A stretch of 55,619 nt of DNA from Clostridiales bacterium (GCA_003452915.1 DMMZ01000026.1:87978-143596); one strand, 5' to 3'; shown: positions 32,034 to 41,330, numbered from the stretch's first letter. The notes: generated by a model from the letters alone, not told the origin. Numbers and translations are program-made.

Positions 32034-33359
32034 ATGGCTGAATATAAGCACTCGGTATCTCTTGATATAGAAAAGTGCAAAGGCTGCACTAATTGCCTTA
32101 AGCGTTGCCCGACCGAAGCTATCAGAATCAGAAACGGTCATGCGGTAATTAATTCGTCACGCTGTATTGACTGTGGGGAATGTATAAGAGTTTGCCCATA
32201 TAAAGCTAAAAAAGCAATTTGTGATAAGTTTGAGTCTATTAAAGATTTTAAATATAAAATCGCTCTCCCTGCTCCTACTCTTTACGGACAATTCGATGGA
32301 CTTGATGATATTGATTTTGTATTACAAGGTCTACTTGATCTGGGGTTTGACGATGTTTATGAAGTAGCCAGAGCAGCGGAGCTGGTTTCGGGTTATACAC
32401 GACGTTATCTAAATAATCCCAATATTAAAAAACCTGTTATTTCATCTGCCTGCCCTGTTATTGTAAGACTGATTAGCCTGCGTTTCCCTTTTTTGTGTGA
32501 TAACGTAATGCCGCTGCTTCCTCCTATGGAAATTGCTGGAATGCTTGCAAAACAACAGGTTATGGAGAAAAATCCAGAATTCAAGGAATCGGATATAGCA
32601 ACCTGCTTTATCTCCCCTTGTCCTGCAAAAGTAAGCTATGTTAAAAACGGTTTTTCGGGCAAGAAAAGCTATGTAGACTGTGTTGTTTCTATGAGCGATA
32701 CATATTTTGCTTTGCTTGGTGTTATGAAAAAGGAGAGACCGCTGCTTCCTGTCTCTCGTTCAGGAATGATAGGTATTGGTTGGGCTTCTACAGGCGGAGA
32801 ATCTTCGGCAATTTTTAATGATAAATATCTTGCTGCCGACGGTATCGAGAATGTAATGCGTGTTTTGGATGAGATTGACAACGGTACCTTCCCCGGTCTT
32901 GAATTTATAGAGCTAAACGCCTGTAATGGCGGATGTGTGGGCGGTACGATGGCGGTTGAAAATCCTTATATTGCAAAAGCTAGGTTGCAAACATTAAAGC
33001 GTTATCTTCCTGTGTCACAGAACTGGACACGAAAACGAATTGGAGAAGATGATAAATATATACCCGACAACTTTTTGATGTCCTGCGGACTTGAATATTT
33101 GCCGGTCTCACAACTTGCCGAAGATACAAACGAGGCTATCCGCAAAATGGCGGATATACAAAGGGTAAGAGAACAACTTCCCTCTCTCGATTGCGGTTCT
33201 TGCGGTGCACCTACCTGTCAGGCCTTTGCTTATGATGTTATTAAAGGCGAAGCTATTGAGGCGGAATGTATTGTAAAAATGCGTGAACGGTTGAACGAGC
33301 TGTTAAAAGCAGAGCGAGAAAAGATTAATAAGGAGCCTTCGGAAAATGACAGTAAATAA
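32034..33359 (+). CDS. Sensory-type [FeFe] hydrogenase-like protein
   Basis: A 441-residue protein. The N terminus has two [4Fe-4S] ferredoxin motifs (CKGCTNCLKRCP and CIDCGECIRVCP). The H-cluster domain has divergent loops: SSACPVIVRL, SPCPAKVSY and NACNGGCVGG in place of TSCCPGW, MPCxxK and the GCPGGC motif. The proton-shuttle Cys position is Ala, as in sensory HydS proteins. The C-terminal segment LDCGSCGAPTCQAFA is a further Fe-S domain; there is no PAS domain. It is more likely an H2 or redox sensor than a bulk catalyst. GTGGAGG precedes ATG. Overlaps the following DRTGG gene by 14 nt. Confidence 0.85.
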   Translation: MAEYKHSVSLDIEKCKGCTNCLKRCPTEAIRIRNGHAVINSSRCIDCGECIRVCPYKAKKAICDKFESIKDFKYKIALPAPTLYGQFDGLDDIDFVLQGLLDLGFDDVYEVARAAELVSGYTRRYLNNPNIKKPVISSACPVIVRLISLRFPFLCDNVMPLLPPMEIAGMLAKQQVMEKNPEFKESDIATCFISPCPAKVSYVKNGFSGKKSYVDCVVSMSDTYFALLGVMKKERPLLPVSRSGMIGIGWASTGGESSAIFNDKYLAADGIENVMRVLDEIDNGTFPGLEFIELNACNGGCVGGTMAVENPYIAKARLQTLKRYLPVSQNWTRKRIGEDDKYIPDNFLMSCGLEYLPVSQLAEDTNEAIRKMADIQRVREQLPSLDCGSCGAPTCQAFAYDVIKGEAIEAECIVKMRERLNELLKAEREKINKEPSENDSK

Positions 33360-33672
33360 AGCAATAAATAGCCTTTCTCTAGAAATTATTAACCTGACCG
33401 ACGGCGATAGAAATATAGATGGCGGATATACAGGGGACCTCTTAAGCTGGGTGATGGGCAAAGCGTTCTACGGTGATGCTTGGATTACTATTATGAGTAA
33501 TGTTAATATACTGGCTGTTTCGTCACTTCTTGACTTTTCATGTATTATTTTAGCCGAAAATGTAGAAATAAGCGATGAGCTAAAAGCTATGGCTGCTCAA
33601 AAGGGTATAAACCTTTTACGCAGTGAAAAAAGCAGTTACACGCTCTGTACAGAGCTTGGGAAACTTTTATAA
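33346..33672 (+). CDS. DRTGG-like domain protein (second copy)
   Basis: A 108-residue protein with the DGGYTGDLLSWVMGKAFYGD core followed by AWITIMSNVNILAV, typical of the small DRTGG proteins encoded beside clostridial hydrogenases. It is not closely similar to the first copy at 31213. The start lies inside the end of the hydrogenase-like gene (14-nt overlap), so translation is coupled. Probably a ligand-binding or protein-contact module in a hydrogenase signalling complex; the ligand is unknown. Confidence 0.78.
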   Translation: MTVNKAINSLSLEIINLTDGDRNIDGGYTGDLLSWVMGKAFYGDAWITIMSNVNILAVSSLLDFSCIILAENVEISDELKAMAAQKGINLLRSEKSSYTLCTELGKLL

Positions 33673-33675
33673 AAA

Positions 33676-34413
33676 ATGAATCGTAAATTTTATTACGACC
33701 TTCATATACATTCATGCCTGTCCCCCTGTGCGGATAACGATATGACACCGAACAACATTGCAGGAATGGCAGCATTAAACGGCTTGCAAATAATTGCATT
33801 AACCGATCACAACAGCTGCAGAAACTGCCCTGCTTTCTTTGAAGCATGCAAGAAACATGGCTTAATTGCCATTGCTGGCATGGAGCTTACTACATCCGAG
33901 GATATTCATATTATTTGTTTATTCGAACATTTGGATGATGCGATGCAGTTTGAAAAAATAATCGAAGAAAAAAGAATAAAAATAAAAAACAGAACCGATA
34001 TATTTGGTGAGCAGCTTATCGTAGACAGTGAAGATAATATAATAGGTGTCGATGAATTTCTGCTTCCAAACGCAACTACATTAACCATCGAAGCAGCATA
34101 TAAAATTGCAACCCAATACGGAGCAGTTATCTATCCTGCTCATGTAGACCGACAAGCGAATGGTATAATCTCAACACTTGGAACTTTTCCAGATAATCCG
34201 CCTTTCGGTTATGCTGAATTTAATCAAAAATCATTATTGGACGATTATCATTTTCGTTATCCAAACTTAAATAATAAAAAAATATTAACCAGTTCTGATG
34301 CACATCATCTCTGGGATATAAATGAAGCGAATAATAGCATTATGATAGATGACAAGCCCTACAGCAGTAATTTAATTCGAAAAAGGCTTTTTGAGTATCT
34401 GAGATTAGGATAA
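33676..34413 (+). CDS. PHP-domain phosphoesterase
   Basis: A 245-residue protein of the polymerase and histidinol phosphatase superfamily. Metal-binding motifs are visible: DLHIHSCLSPCADND near the N terminus, ALTDHNSC (Asp-His), GMELTTSEDIHI (Glu-His), YPAHVDR and SSDAHHL. PHP enzymes hydrolyse phosphate mono- or diesters with a trinuclear metal site; PHP proteins in hydrogenase clusters have no known substrate. Three nt after the DRTGG gene and 3 nt before the GHKL gene, clearly one operon. A nucleotide messenger or phosphoprotein substrate would fit with the ATP-binding neighbours. Confidence 0.85.
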   Translation: MNRKFYYDLHIHSCLSPCADNDMTPNNIAGMAALNGLQIIALTDHNSCRNCPAFFEACKKHGLIAIAGMELTTSEDIHIICLFEHLDDAMQFEKIIEEKRIKIKNRTDIFGEQLIVDSEDNIIGVDEFLLPNATTLTIEAAYKIATQYGAVIYPAHVDRQANGIISTLGTFPDNPPFGYAEFNQKSLLDDYHFRYPNLNNKKILTSSDAHHLWDINEANNSIMIDDKPYSSNLIRKRLFEYLRLG

Positions 34414-34416
34414 AAC

Positions 34417-34968
34417 ATGAAAGAATTATCTTTAAATATCCTCGATATAACAATGAATTCGGTCAAAGCAGGTGCAAAGAATATTTCGATTACTCTGACT
34501 GAAACTAATAAGACACTTGCAATTATTATAGAAGATGACGGATGTGGAATGACAAAAGAACAATTAGTACGTCTTTCAGATCCGTTTTTCACCACGCGAA
34601 CAACAAGAAAAGTCGGTTTGGGTATTCCTTTTTACAGGCTTGCAGCTGAGCAGACAGGCGGTTATGTAGAGGTAACTTCTGTATCCGAAAATGATAATCC
34701 CAGGAATCACGGAACGGTTGTAACAGCACTTTTTTATACGAACAGTATTGATTTTACTCCACTGGGTGATATTATTTCGACAGTTATTACACTGATTCAA
34801 GGCAGTCCTAACATCGATTTTTACTTTTCACATACATTAATTAACCAACATATAACCTTATCTACCAAAGAAATGCGGCAGACACTTGGGGATGATGTAC
34901 CACTCGACAGTTATGATGTTCTTGATTGGATAAAGGAATACCTCAACGAGCAATACAATTTCAGGTAA
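34417..34968 (+). CDS. GHKL ATP-binding protein (histidine-kinase-like ATPase)
   Basis: A 183-residue HATPase_c protein with the N box in LDITMNSVKAGAKNI, the G1 box IEDDGCGMT, an F-box-like DPFFTTR and the G2 region KVGLGIPFYRLAAEQTGG. There is no dimerisation/His-phosphotransfer domain, and the C-terminal 70 residues (TLIQGSPNIDFYFSHTL onward) are not familiar. It may act as a protein kinase or as an ATP-driven switch. It is the second GHKL protein in the operon, and the last of the regulatory block before hndB. Confidence 0.83.
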   Translation: MKELSLNILDITMNSVKAGAKNISITLTETNKTLAIIIEDDGCGMTKEQLVRLSDPFFTTRTTRKVGLGIPFYRLAAEQTGGYVEVTSVSENDNPRNHGTVVTALFYTNSIDFTPLGDIISTVITLIQGSPNIDFYFSHTLINQHITLSTKEMRQTLGDDVPLDSYDVLDWIKEYLNEQYNFR

Positions 34969-35011
34969 AATTAAGAAAAATATAAATAAAACAAGGAAGG
35001 GCATTAGAAGT

Positions 35012-35377
35012 ATGAAAACATTAGCGGAACTCGCAGCTATTAAAGAAAGAATGAAAGATAAGGTAGCTATACGTGAGGGGAATGCAAGCACTCGTATCGT
35101 TGTAGGTATGGCAACCTGCGGTATAGCTGCTGGCGCAAGACCGGTACTTAGCACCTTTGTAGAAGAGATTAACCGAGAGGGTCTTTTTGACAAAGTAACA
35201 GTTACACAAACAGGTTGTATCGGCATCTGCCAGTATGAACCGGTTGTTGAGGTTCATTCGGCTGGAAATGAAAAGGTTACTTACGTAAAAATGACAGCTG
35301 AAAAGGCAAAAAGAGTAATTGCCGAGCATATAAAGGGCGGAAAAATAGTTACTGAATACACGATTGGAAAAGCATAA
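35012..35377 (+). CDS. hndB: HndB-type [2Fe-2S] ferredoxin-like subunit
   Basis: A 121-residue thioredoxin-like ferredoxin subunit: TCGIAAGARPVL and QTGCIGICQYEPVVEV carry the four Cys of a [2Fe-2S] cluster. It corresponds to HndB of the four-subunit NADP-reducing hydrogenase. It precedes the flavoprotein subunit by 12 nt with GGAGAT before that start. AAGGAAGG precedes its own ATG, marking a strong translation start after the 43-nt gap from the regulatory genes. Confidence 0.92.
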   Translation: MKTLAELAAIKERMKDKVAIREGNASTRIVVGMATCGIAAGARPVLSTFVEEINREGLFDKVTVTQTGCIGICQYEPVVEVHSAGNEKVTYVKMTAEKAKRVIAEHIKGGKIVTEYTIGKA

Positions 35378-35389
35378 GGAGATATAAAT

Positions 35390-37192
35390 ATGATTCGTTC
35401 ACATGTTTTAATATGCGCCGGTACAGGATGTACTTCTTCCGGAAGTACAGCTGTCAGAGTTGCACTTGAAAAAGAACTTGTCCGTAAGGAGCTTGATAAA
35501 GAAGTCAAGATAGTTCAGACAGGATGCTTCGGTTTGTGTGCACTCGGACCTATAATGATAATTTATCCGGAAGGAACTTTCTATAGCAGAATTACTCCCG
35601 AGGATATTCCCGAAATAGTCGAAGAGCATCTTCTCAAGGGAAGACTTGTTTCCCGCCTTGTTTATGATGATATCGGTGAGGATACTGTTAAAGAAGAAGG
35701 TAAGCCCGTTTCTCTTAACGAGACAGGCTTTTATAAAAAGCAAAAACGTATTGCCCTTAAAAATTGTGGAGTAATAAATCCCGAAATTATTGACGAGTAC
35801 ATAGCTATGGATGGTTATGCCGCACTTGGTAAGGTACTTACCGAGATGACTCCCGCTGACGTCATTAATACAATGAAGGAAAGCGGTTTGCGTGGAAGAG
35901 GTGGCGGTGGTTTCCCGACCGGAACAAAGTGGCAGTTTGCAGCAAACAGTATCTCGGACAAGAAATATGTTGTCTGTAATGCGGACGAAGGCGACCCCGG
36001 TGCATTTATGGACCGTTCTGTTCTTGAGGGCGATCCCCATGCGGTTCTTGAAGCTATGGCTATTGCAGGATATGCAATCGGTGCAGATGAAGGTTATATT
36101 TATGTAAGAGCTGAGTATCCTATAGCAATCAAGCGTTTGCAGATTGCTATTGATCAGGCAAGAGAATACAACCTATTAGGTAAAGATATTTTTGGAACAG
36201 GTTTTAATTTTGATATTCAAATCAGACTAGGTGCAGGTGCGTTCGTATGCGGCGAGGAAACTGCTCTTCTTACCTCTATTGAGGGTAACAGAGGTGAACC
36301 TCGTCCCCGTCCACCATTCCCTGCTGTAAAAGGCTTGTTCGGACAGCCGACAATAATTAATAACGTTGAAACATACGCTAACATTCCTCAGATAATACTC
36401 AAGGGTGCTGAATGGTTCAGCTCAATGGGTACTGAAAAATCCAAAGGTACAAAGGTTTTTGCACTCGGCGGAAAAATCACTCATACCGGACTTGTTGAAA
36501 TCCCCATGGGTACAAAGCTCCGTGAGATAATTTATGAAATAGGCGGCGGTATTCCAGGCGGCAAAAAGTTTAAGGCTGCTCAGACAGGCGGTCCTTCGGG
36601 CGGATGCATTCCTGCTTCGCTTGTTGATACTTCGGTTGATTACGATTCGCTTATTGCTATCGGATCCATGATGGGTTCGGGCGGACTTATTGTTCTTGAT
36701 GAAGACGACTGTATGGTAGACATAGCAGCGTTTTTCCTTAAATTTACTGTCGACGAATCCTGCGGTAAATGTGTTCCCTGCCGTATCGGAACAAGGCGTA
36801 TGCTTGAGATACTCGAACGAATTACCTCCGGTAAGGGCGAAGAAGGTGATATCGAAAGGCTCGAAGAACTGGCACAGCACATCAGAGCTACAGCACTCTG
36901 CGGACTTGGTCAGACAGCTCCCAACCCCGTACTTTCCACAATCCGTTATTTCAGAGATGAGTACGAGGCTCACATAAAAGAAAAACGTTGTCCTGCCGGA
37001 CATTGTAAAGCACTTGCAAGATACACCATTAAAGCAGACGCTTGTAAAGGATGCAGTCTTTGCGCAAAGAAATGCCCTGTTAATGCTATAAGCGGCGAAC
37101 TTAAGAAGCCGTATGTTATCGACCAAAACAAATGTATAAAATGCGGAATTTGCATGGAATCCTGCAAATTCGCAGCAATCGAGAAGAAGTAA
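35390..37192 (+). CDS. hndC: NuoF/HndC-type flavoprotein subunit of NAD(P)-linked hydrogenase
   Basis: A 600-residue subunit that binds FMN, NAD(P)H and several Fe-S clusters. The N-terminal ferredoxin-like domain has CAGTGCTSSGS and QTGCFGLCALGP. The NAD/FMN core has GRGGGGFPTGTKW, CNADEGDPGAFMDR and GAGAFVCGEETALL. A [4Fe-4S] site ESCGKCVPCRIGTRRM follows, and the C terminus adds two ferredoxin clusters (CKGCSLCAKKCP, CIKCGICMESCK). This layout is that of electron-bifurcating HydB/HndC subunits, where NADH and reduced ferredoxin jointly drive H2 formation or the reverse. Whether this complex bifurcates is inference. Confidence 0.93.
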   Translation: MIRSHVLICAGTGCTSSGSTAVRVALEKELVRKELDKEVKIVQTGCFGLCALGPIMIIYPEGTFYSRITPEDIPEIVEEHLLKGRLVSRLVYDDIGEDTVKEEGKPVSLNETGFYKKQKRIALKNCGVINPEIIDEYIAMDGYAALGKVLTEMTPADVINTMKESGLRGRGGGGFPTGTKWQFAANSISDKKYVVCNADEGDPGAFMDRSVLEGDPHAVLEAMAIAGYAIGADEGYIYVRAEYPIAIKRLQIAIDQAREYNLLGKDIFGTGFNFDIQIRLGAGAFVCGEETALLTSIEGNRGEPRPRPPFPAVKGLFGQPTIINNVETYANIPQIILKGAEWFSSMGTEKSKGTKVFALGGKITHTGLVEIPMGTKLREIIYEIGGGIPGGKKFKAAQTGGPSGGCIPASLVDTSVDYDSLIAIGSMMGSGGLIVLDEDDCMVDIAAFFLKFTVDESCGKCVPCRIGTRRMLEILERITSGKGEEGDIERLEELAQHIRATALCGLGQTAPNPVLSTIRYFRDEYEAHIKEKRCPAGHCKALARYTIKADACKGCSLCAKKCPVNAISGELKKPYVIDQNKCIKCGICMESCKFAAIEKK

Positions 37193-37208
37193 AGGAGGTT
37201 TTACGGAT

Positions 37209-38948
37209 ATGAACACAGTAAATATGACAATAGACGGCATTAAGGTAACCGTTCCTGCCGATTATACCATTTTGGAGGCGGCAAGAGAAGCAAGAATAAA
37301 TATCCCTACCCTTTGCTATCTTAAAGATGTAAATCAAATCGGCGCATGTCGTCTTTGCCTTGTTGAGATTAAAGGTGCAAGAGCTCTTCAAGCTTCCTGC
37401 GTTTCTCCGGTTGGCGAAGGCATGGAAATTAAAACAAATACCGAAAAGCTACGTTTAGCTCGTAAACAGAATCTTGAGCTTATACTCTCTAACCATAACA
37501 GAGAATGTACTTCTTGTATCAGAAGTGCTAACTGCGAGCTGCAGACACTCTGCAATGAGCTAGGAGTTAAGGAATATTCGTATGAAGGAAGCAAAACCGA
37601 GAGTAATGTTGATGATCTGAGTGCATCTATCGTTCGCGACAACAGCAAATGTATTTTATGCCGCCGCTGTGTAGCAACCTGTAACGAAATTCAGAATATT
37701 GGCGCAATCGGCGTTTCCATGCGTGGTTTTAAAACAACAGTTGGCTGTATATACAATAAAAGTCTTGCAGATTCACCTTGTATAAACTGCGGTCAATGCA
37801 TACTTGCCTGCCCTGTCGGTGCTTTGCATGAAAAAGACAGCATCAAGGATGTTTGGGCTGCTTTGAATGACCCGACAAAGCATGTTGTTGTTCAGCCTGC
37901 TCCGGCAGTCAGAGCAACACTTGGTGAGGAATTCGGTCTTCCCATGGGAACAAGTGTAACAGGCAAGCTTGTTGCTTCCCTCAAGAGATTAGGTTTTGAC
38001 AAGGTATTCGATACCGATTTCGCAGCCGACCTTACAATTATGGAGGAAGGAACTGAACTTATCGGAAGACTTACAAAAGGTGGAGTTCTTCCTATGATAA
38101 CCTCCTGCTCTCCTGGCTGGATTAAATTCTGCGAGACCTTCTATCCTGATTTTATACCCAATCTTTCCTCCTGCAAGTCACCTCATGAGATGCTTGGAGC
38201 ATTGATTAAGAGCTATTATGCAGAGAAATCAGAAATAGACCCTGCAAATATTTATACTGTATCAATAATGCCTTGTACAGCAAAGAAATATGAATCCCAG
38301 AGAGAAGAGCTTGGCGACGACGGAATGCAGGATGTTGATGCGGTTCTCACTGTAAGAGAACTTGCCAAGATGATTAAATCCGCAGGTATAGACTTCGTAA
38401 GACTTCCTGATGAAAATTTTGACAACCTTCTAGGAGAATCCACCGGTGCCGGAGTTATATTCGGTGCAACCGGAGGAGTTATGGAAGCGGCTCTCCGTAC
38501 CGTTTACGAAGTAGTAACAGGTAAGACTCTTGAAAATGTTGATTTTAATGTAGTAAGAGGTATTGAAGGGGTGAAGGAAGCGGAAGTTGACCTTAATGGA
38601 ACCAAGGTTCGTGTTGCCGTTGCTCACGGAACAGGAAACGCTTCAAAGCTACTTGATATGATCAAAAACGGTGAGAAGAGTTATGAGTTTATTGAGGTTA
38701 TGGGTTGCCCAGGTGGTTGTGTAACAGGCGGTGGAACTCCAATTATTTCAGCAAATGTTCATGCTTATATCAACCCGAAAATTGAACGTGCAAAAGCTCT
38801 TTATGGCGAGGATATGGGCAAGACCAAGAGAAAATCGCATGACAATACCGAGGTTAAAAAGCTGTATGAGGATTATCTTGGCGATATAGGCGGTCATAAA
38901 GCTCATCATCTACTTCACACTCACTATGTTAAGCGCAACAAATATTAA
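37209..38948 (+). CDS. hndD: Catalytic [FeFe] hydrogenase subunit (HndD/HydA type)
   Basis: A 579-residue subunit. In order: N-terminal [2Fe-2S] domain (CYLKDVNQIGACRLC), His-Cys3 [4Fe-4S] motif (HNRECTSCIRSANCELQ), two ferredoxin clusters (CILCRRCVATCN, CINCGQCILACP), the H-cluster domain with TSCSPGW, MPCTAKKYE and EVMGCPGGCVTGGG, and a C-terminal small-subunit domain ending LLHTHYVKRNKY. It produces or oxidises H2. One Cys of the usual TSCCPGW pair is Ser here. AAAGGAGG precedes ATG. It ends the operon before a strong terminator. The HydE, F and G maturases are not in the window. Confidence 0.95.
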   Translation: MNTVNMTIDGIKVTVPADYTILEAAREARINIPTLCYLKDVNQIGACRLCLVEIKGARALQASCVSPVGEGMEIKTNTEKLRLARKQNLELILSNHNRECTSCIRSANCELQTLCNELGVKEYSYEGSKTESNVDDLSASIVRDNSKCILCRRCVATCNEIQNIGAIGVSMRGFKTTVGCIYNKSLADSPCINCGQCILACPVGALHEKDSIKDVWAALNDPTKHVVVQPAPAVRATLGEEFGLPMGTSVTGKLVASLKRLGFDKVFDTDFAADLTIMEEGTELIGRLTKGGVLPMITSCSPGWIKFCETFYPDFIPNLSSCKSPHEMLGALIKSYYAEKSEIDPANIYTVSIMPCTAKKYESQREELGDDGMQDVDAVLTVRELAKMIKSAGIDFVRLPDENFDNLLGESTGAGVIFGATGGVMEAALRTVYEVVTGKTLENVDFNVVRGIEGVKEAEVDLNGTKVRVAVAHGTGNASKLLDMIKNGEKSYEFIEVMGCPGGCVTGGGTPIISANVHAYINPKIERAKALYGEDMGKTKRKSHDNTEVKKLYEDYLGDIGGHKAHHLLHTHYVKRNKY

Positions 38949-38989
38949 TACTGCATTTTAATAATTAACATTTAATTTACAAGTTGTAA

Positions 38990-39027
38990 AAACCTGCGGT
39001 CGACAAATATCGATACGCAGGTTTTTT
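38990..39027 (+). terminator. Intrinsic terminator of the hydrogenase operon
   Basis: AAACCTGCG (38990-38998) pairs exactly with CGCAGGTTT (39016-39024), with the T-run continuing to 39027. Confidence 0.9.
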
Positions 39028-39038
39028 ATTTTCTAGTG

Positions 39039-39055
39039 TTAAGATTTAGTTAAGA
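39039..39055 (+). promoter_or_regulatory. Direct repeat upstream of hppA
   Basis: TTAAGA-N5-TTAAGA (39039-39044 and 39050-39055) repeats with an 11-bp period, the spacing used by PhoP/OmpR-type response regulators. The hexamer differs from the PhoP consensus TTAACA by one base. Confidence 0.3.
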
Positions 39056-39180
39056 TTACCTATATTTTCATAAATGTGTTGTTAATATATTCTTTAGTAT
39101 ATTGAAAGCTAGTGCTGTTAATGATATTATCCATATAGCTTGTGCTTATAATATTTTATGAAATGGAGTTGGTCAAACTT

Positions 39181-41325
39181 ATGGAGGTTAAACTTTCATA
39201 CTTTGAGTACGCATCGATTGCTATCGCTTTTGTTGCGTTTTTATTCGCTGCTTGGCTTTACAAATGGGTAAAAAAACGCCCATCATCAAATCAACGCATC
39301 GCCGAAGTTGGAAAACTCATCAGAAACGGTGCGAACACATTTTTAAAGAAGGAATACAAGACGCTAGCAAAGTTCGCTTTGGTTGCAGCTGTTTTAATTT
39401 TCGTATTTCTTCCCGAACCTGTTTGGAAGAGTGAGGACATTCTTACAAACGTAAAGATGGCTATTGCTTATCTTGCTGGTACAGTTTTCTCAGCAATTGC
39501 TGGTAAAATTGGTATCGAGATTGCAACAATTGCAAACATTAAATCTGCAGAAGCTGCTAAACAGGGAATTAAACCTTCCTTCCTTGCTGCTTTCAGAGGC
39601 GGTGCAGTAATGGGTATGGCAGTTGTTGGAACCAGTCTTTTGGGTGTTGCATTGGTTTGGATGATAACCAAAGATGCAACAACACTTATTGGCTTCAGCT
39701 TCGGTGCAAGCTCACTTGCTCTTTTTGCAAAAGCAGGCGGCGGTATTTTCACAAAGACAGCCGATATAAGCGCAGACTTGGTTGGTAAGGTTGAGCTTGG
39801 AATTCCTGAGGATGACCCACGTAACCCAGCAGTTATCGCAGACAATGTTGGTGACAACGTTGGCGACGTTGCAGGTATGGGCGCAGACCTTTTCGATTCC
39901 AATGTTGCTTCAATGTCCGCGGCACTTGTTATGGCTACCGCACTTGATACAGTAGCAAACAATGAATTTAATACCTCTATGGTATTCTGTTATGCTGCCA
40001 TTGGTCTTCTTTCTTCCATCCTTGGTGTTGGTTGTGCAAGAATGGGCAAAAAAGGCAGCCCGACACGTGCATTAAACAACAGCACATATATCACTACATT
40101 TATTTTTGCATTATTATCCGCAGCAGCTACATTCATTTTTGACTTCAATTTGCCGGAAAATGGCGAATGGAGAATCTGGGGCGCATCAATGTTAGGTCTT
40201 TTAGTAGGCGTTGTTATCGGTGTTGCTTCTGATTACTTTACAAATGATACAAATAAACCGGTTCACAATGTTGCAAAAGCTTCCGAATCAGGACCAGCAT
40301 TTACAATCCTTTCCGGTTTCTCGTATGGTATGTTAAGTACACTTCCCTCAATGATAGGTATCGGTTTATCCGCATTAGGTGCTTATAAGATTTGTGCTCC
40401 TATCGGTGCTGCTACAGGAAATGAAACTCTATACGCATTATTCGGTATAGCTATGGCAGCAGTTGGTATGCTCTCTATTGTTGGTATGATAATTTCCAAT
40501 GACGCATACGGACCAATCGTTGACAACGCAAGAGGACTTGCCGAAATGGGCAACCTTGGCGAAAAGGTTCTTGGTATTACAGACGAGCTTGACAGCGCTG
40601 GTAACACAGTTAAAGCTATTACAAAGGGCTTTGCAATAGGCGCAGCAGGTCTTACAGTTATATCACTTCTCGGAGCTTTCATAAGCGAAGTAAATACAGC
40701 AGCAATAGCAAAAAATATTGTTGCAGACGGTGTTGAATACTTAAAGGGCTTCGATATAATGAATCCAATAGTTTTCTTCGGACTTCTCGCAGGTGCTGCT
40801 ATTCCCGCAGTATTCTCCGCAATGCTTATTCTTGGTGTTGACCGTAACGCTCAACGTATGGTTGCCGAGATTCACAGACAGTTCAAAGAGATTGTCGGAC
40901 TTAAAGAAGGCAAAGAGGGAGTTGTTCCTGAATATGACAAGTGTATTGATATTGCTACAGTAGGAGCAATTAAAGAGCTTATTCCCGCAGGTCTTGTTGC
41001 AATACTTGCTACTCTTGCTGTAGGATTTATCGGTGGTGTTCAAGCTATCGGCGGCTTCCTTGCTGGTAACATCGTAAGTGGACTTTTACTTTCACTTATA
41101 ATGTCCAACGCAGGCGGACTTTGGGATAACGGTAAGAAGTATGTTGAATCGGGACACCACGGCGGCAAGGGTTCTAACGCTCATAAATCCGCAGTTGTCG
41201 GTGATACAGTCGGAGATCCTTTCAAGGATACAGCAGGTCCTTCCATAAACACTCAGATCACTGTTGTTTCCCTTGTTTCTTCTCTTATGGCTACCCTGTT
41301 CCTTTCGTTTAGTATATTCGGATAA
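39181..41325 (+). CDS. hppA: Membrane-bound proton-pumping pyrophosphatase, K+-independent type
   Basis: About 714 residues, with roughly 16 membrane helices. It couples PPi hydrolysis to ion export. Catalytic motifs: ADLVGKVELGIPEDDPRNP, DNVGDNVGDVAGMGADLF and near the C terminus VVGDTVGDPFKDTAGP. The subtype signature reads GNTVKAITKG: Lys (about 478) and Thr three residues on mark the K+-independent class, which are H+ pumps. ATG 39181 is chosen, with GGAG 13 bases upstream, because it starts at the first membrane helix; the frame is open to 39142. Useful for recovering energy from PPi in an anaerobe. Confidence 0.93.
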   Translation: MEVKLSYFEYASIAIAFVAFLFAAWLYKWVKKRPSSNQRIAEVGKLIRNGANTFLKKEYKTLAKFALVAAVLIFVFLPEPVWKSEDILTNVKMAIAYLAGTVFSAIAGKIGIEIATIANIKSAEAAKQGIKPSFLAAFRGGAVMGMAVVGTSLLGVALVWMITKDATTLIGFSFGASSLALFAKAGGGIFTKTADISADLVGKVELGIPEDDPRNPAVIADNVGDNVGDVAGMGADLFDSNVASMSAALVMATALDTVANNEFNTSMVFCYAAIGLLSSILGVGCARMGKKGSPTRALNNSTYITTFIFALLSAAATFIFDFNLPENGEWRIWGASMLGLLVGVVIGVASDYFTNDTNKPVHNVAKASESGPAFTILSGFSYGMLSTLPSMIGIGLSALGAYKICAPIGAATGNETLYALFGIAMAAVGMLSIVGMIISNDAYGPIVDNARGLAEMGNLGEKVLGITDELDSAGNTVKAITKGFAIGAAGLTVISLLGAFISEVNTAAIAKNIVADGVEYLKGFDIMNPIVFFGLLAGAAIPAVFSAMLILGVDRNAQRMVAEIHRQFKEIVGLKEGKEGVVPEYDKCIDIATVGAIKELIPAGLVAILATLAVGFIGGVQAIGGFLAGNIVSGLLLSLIMSNAGGLWDNGKKYVESGHHGGKGSNAHKSAVVGDTVGDPFKDTAGPSINTQITVVSLVSSLMATLFLSFSIFG

Positions 41326-41330
41326 AAATT

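Noticed and set aside
39792..39870. Repeated GATGACC/GACAATGTTGGTGAC pattern in hppA suggested as a DNA repeat.
   Set aside because: It encodes the conserved Asp-rich catalytic motif of the pyrophosphatase and is explained by the protein.
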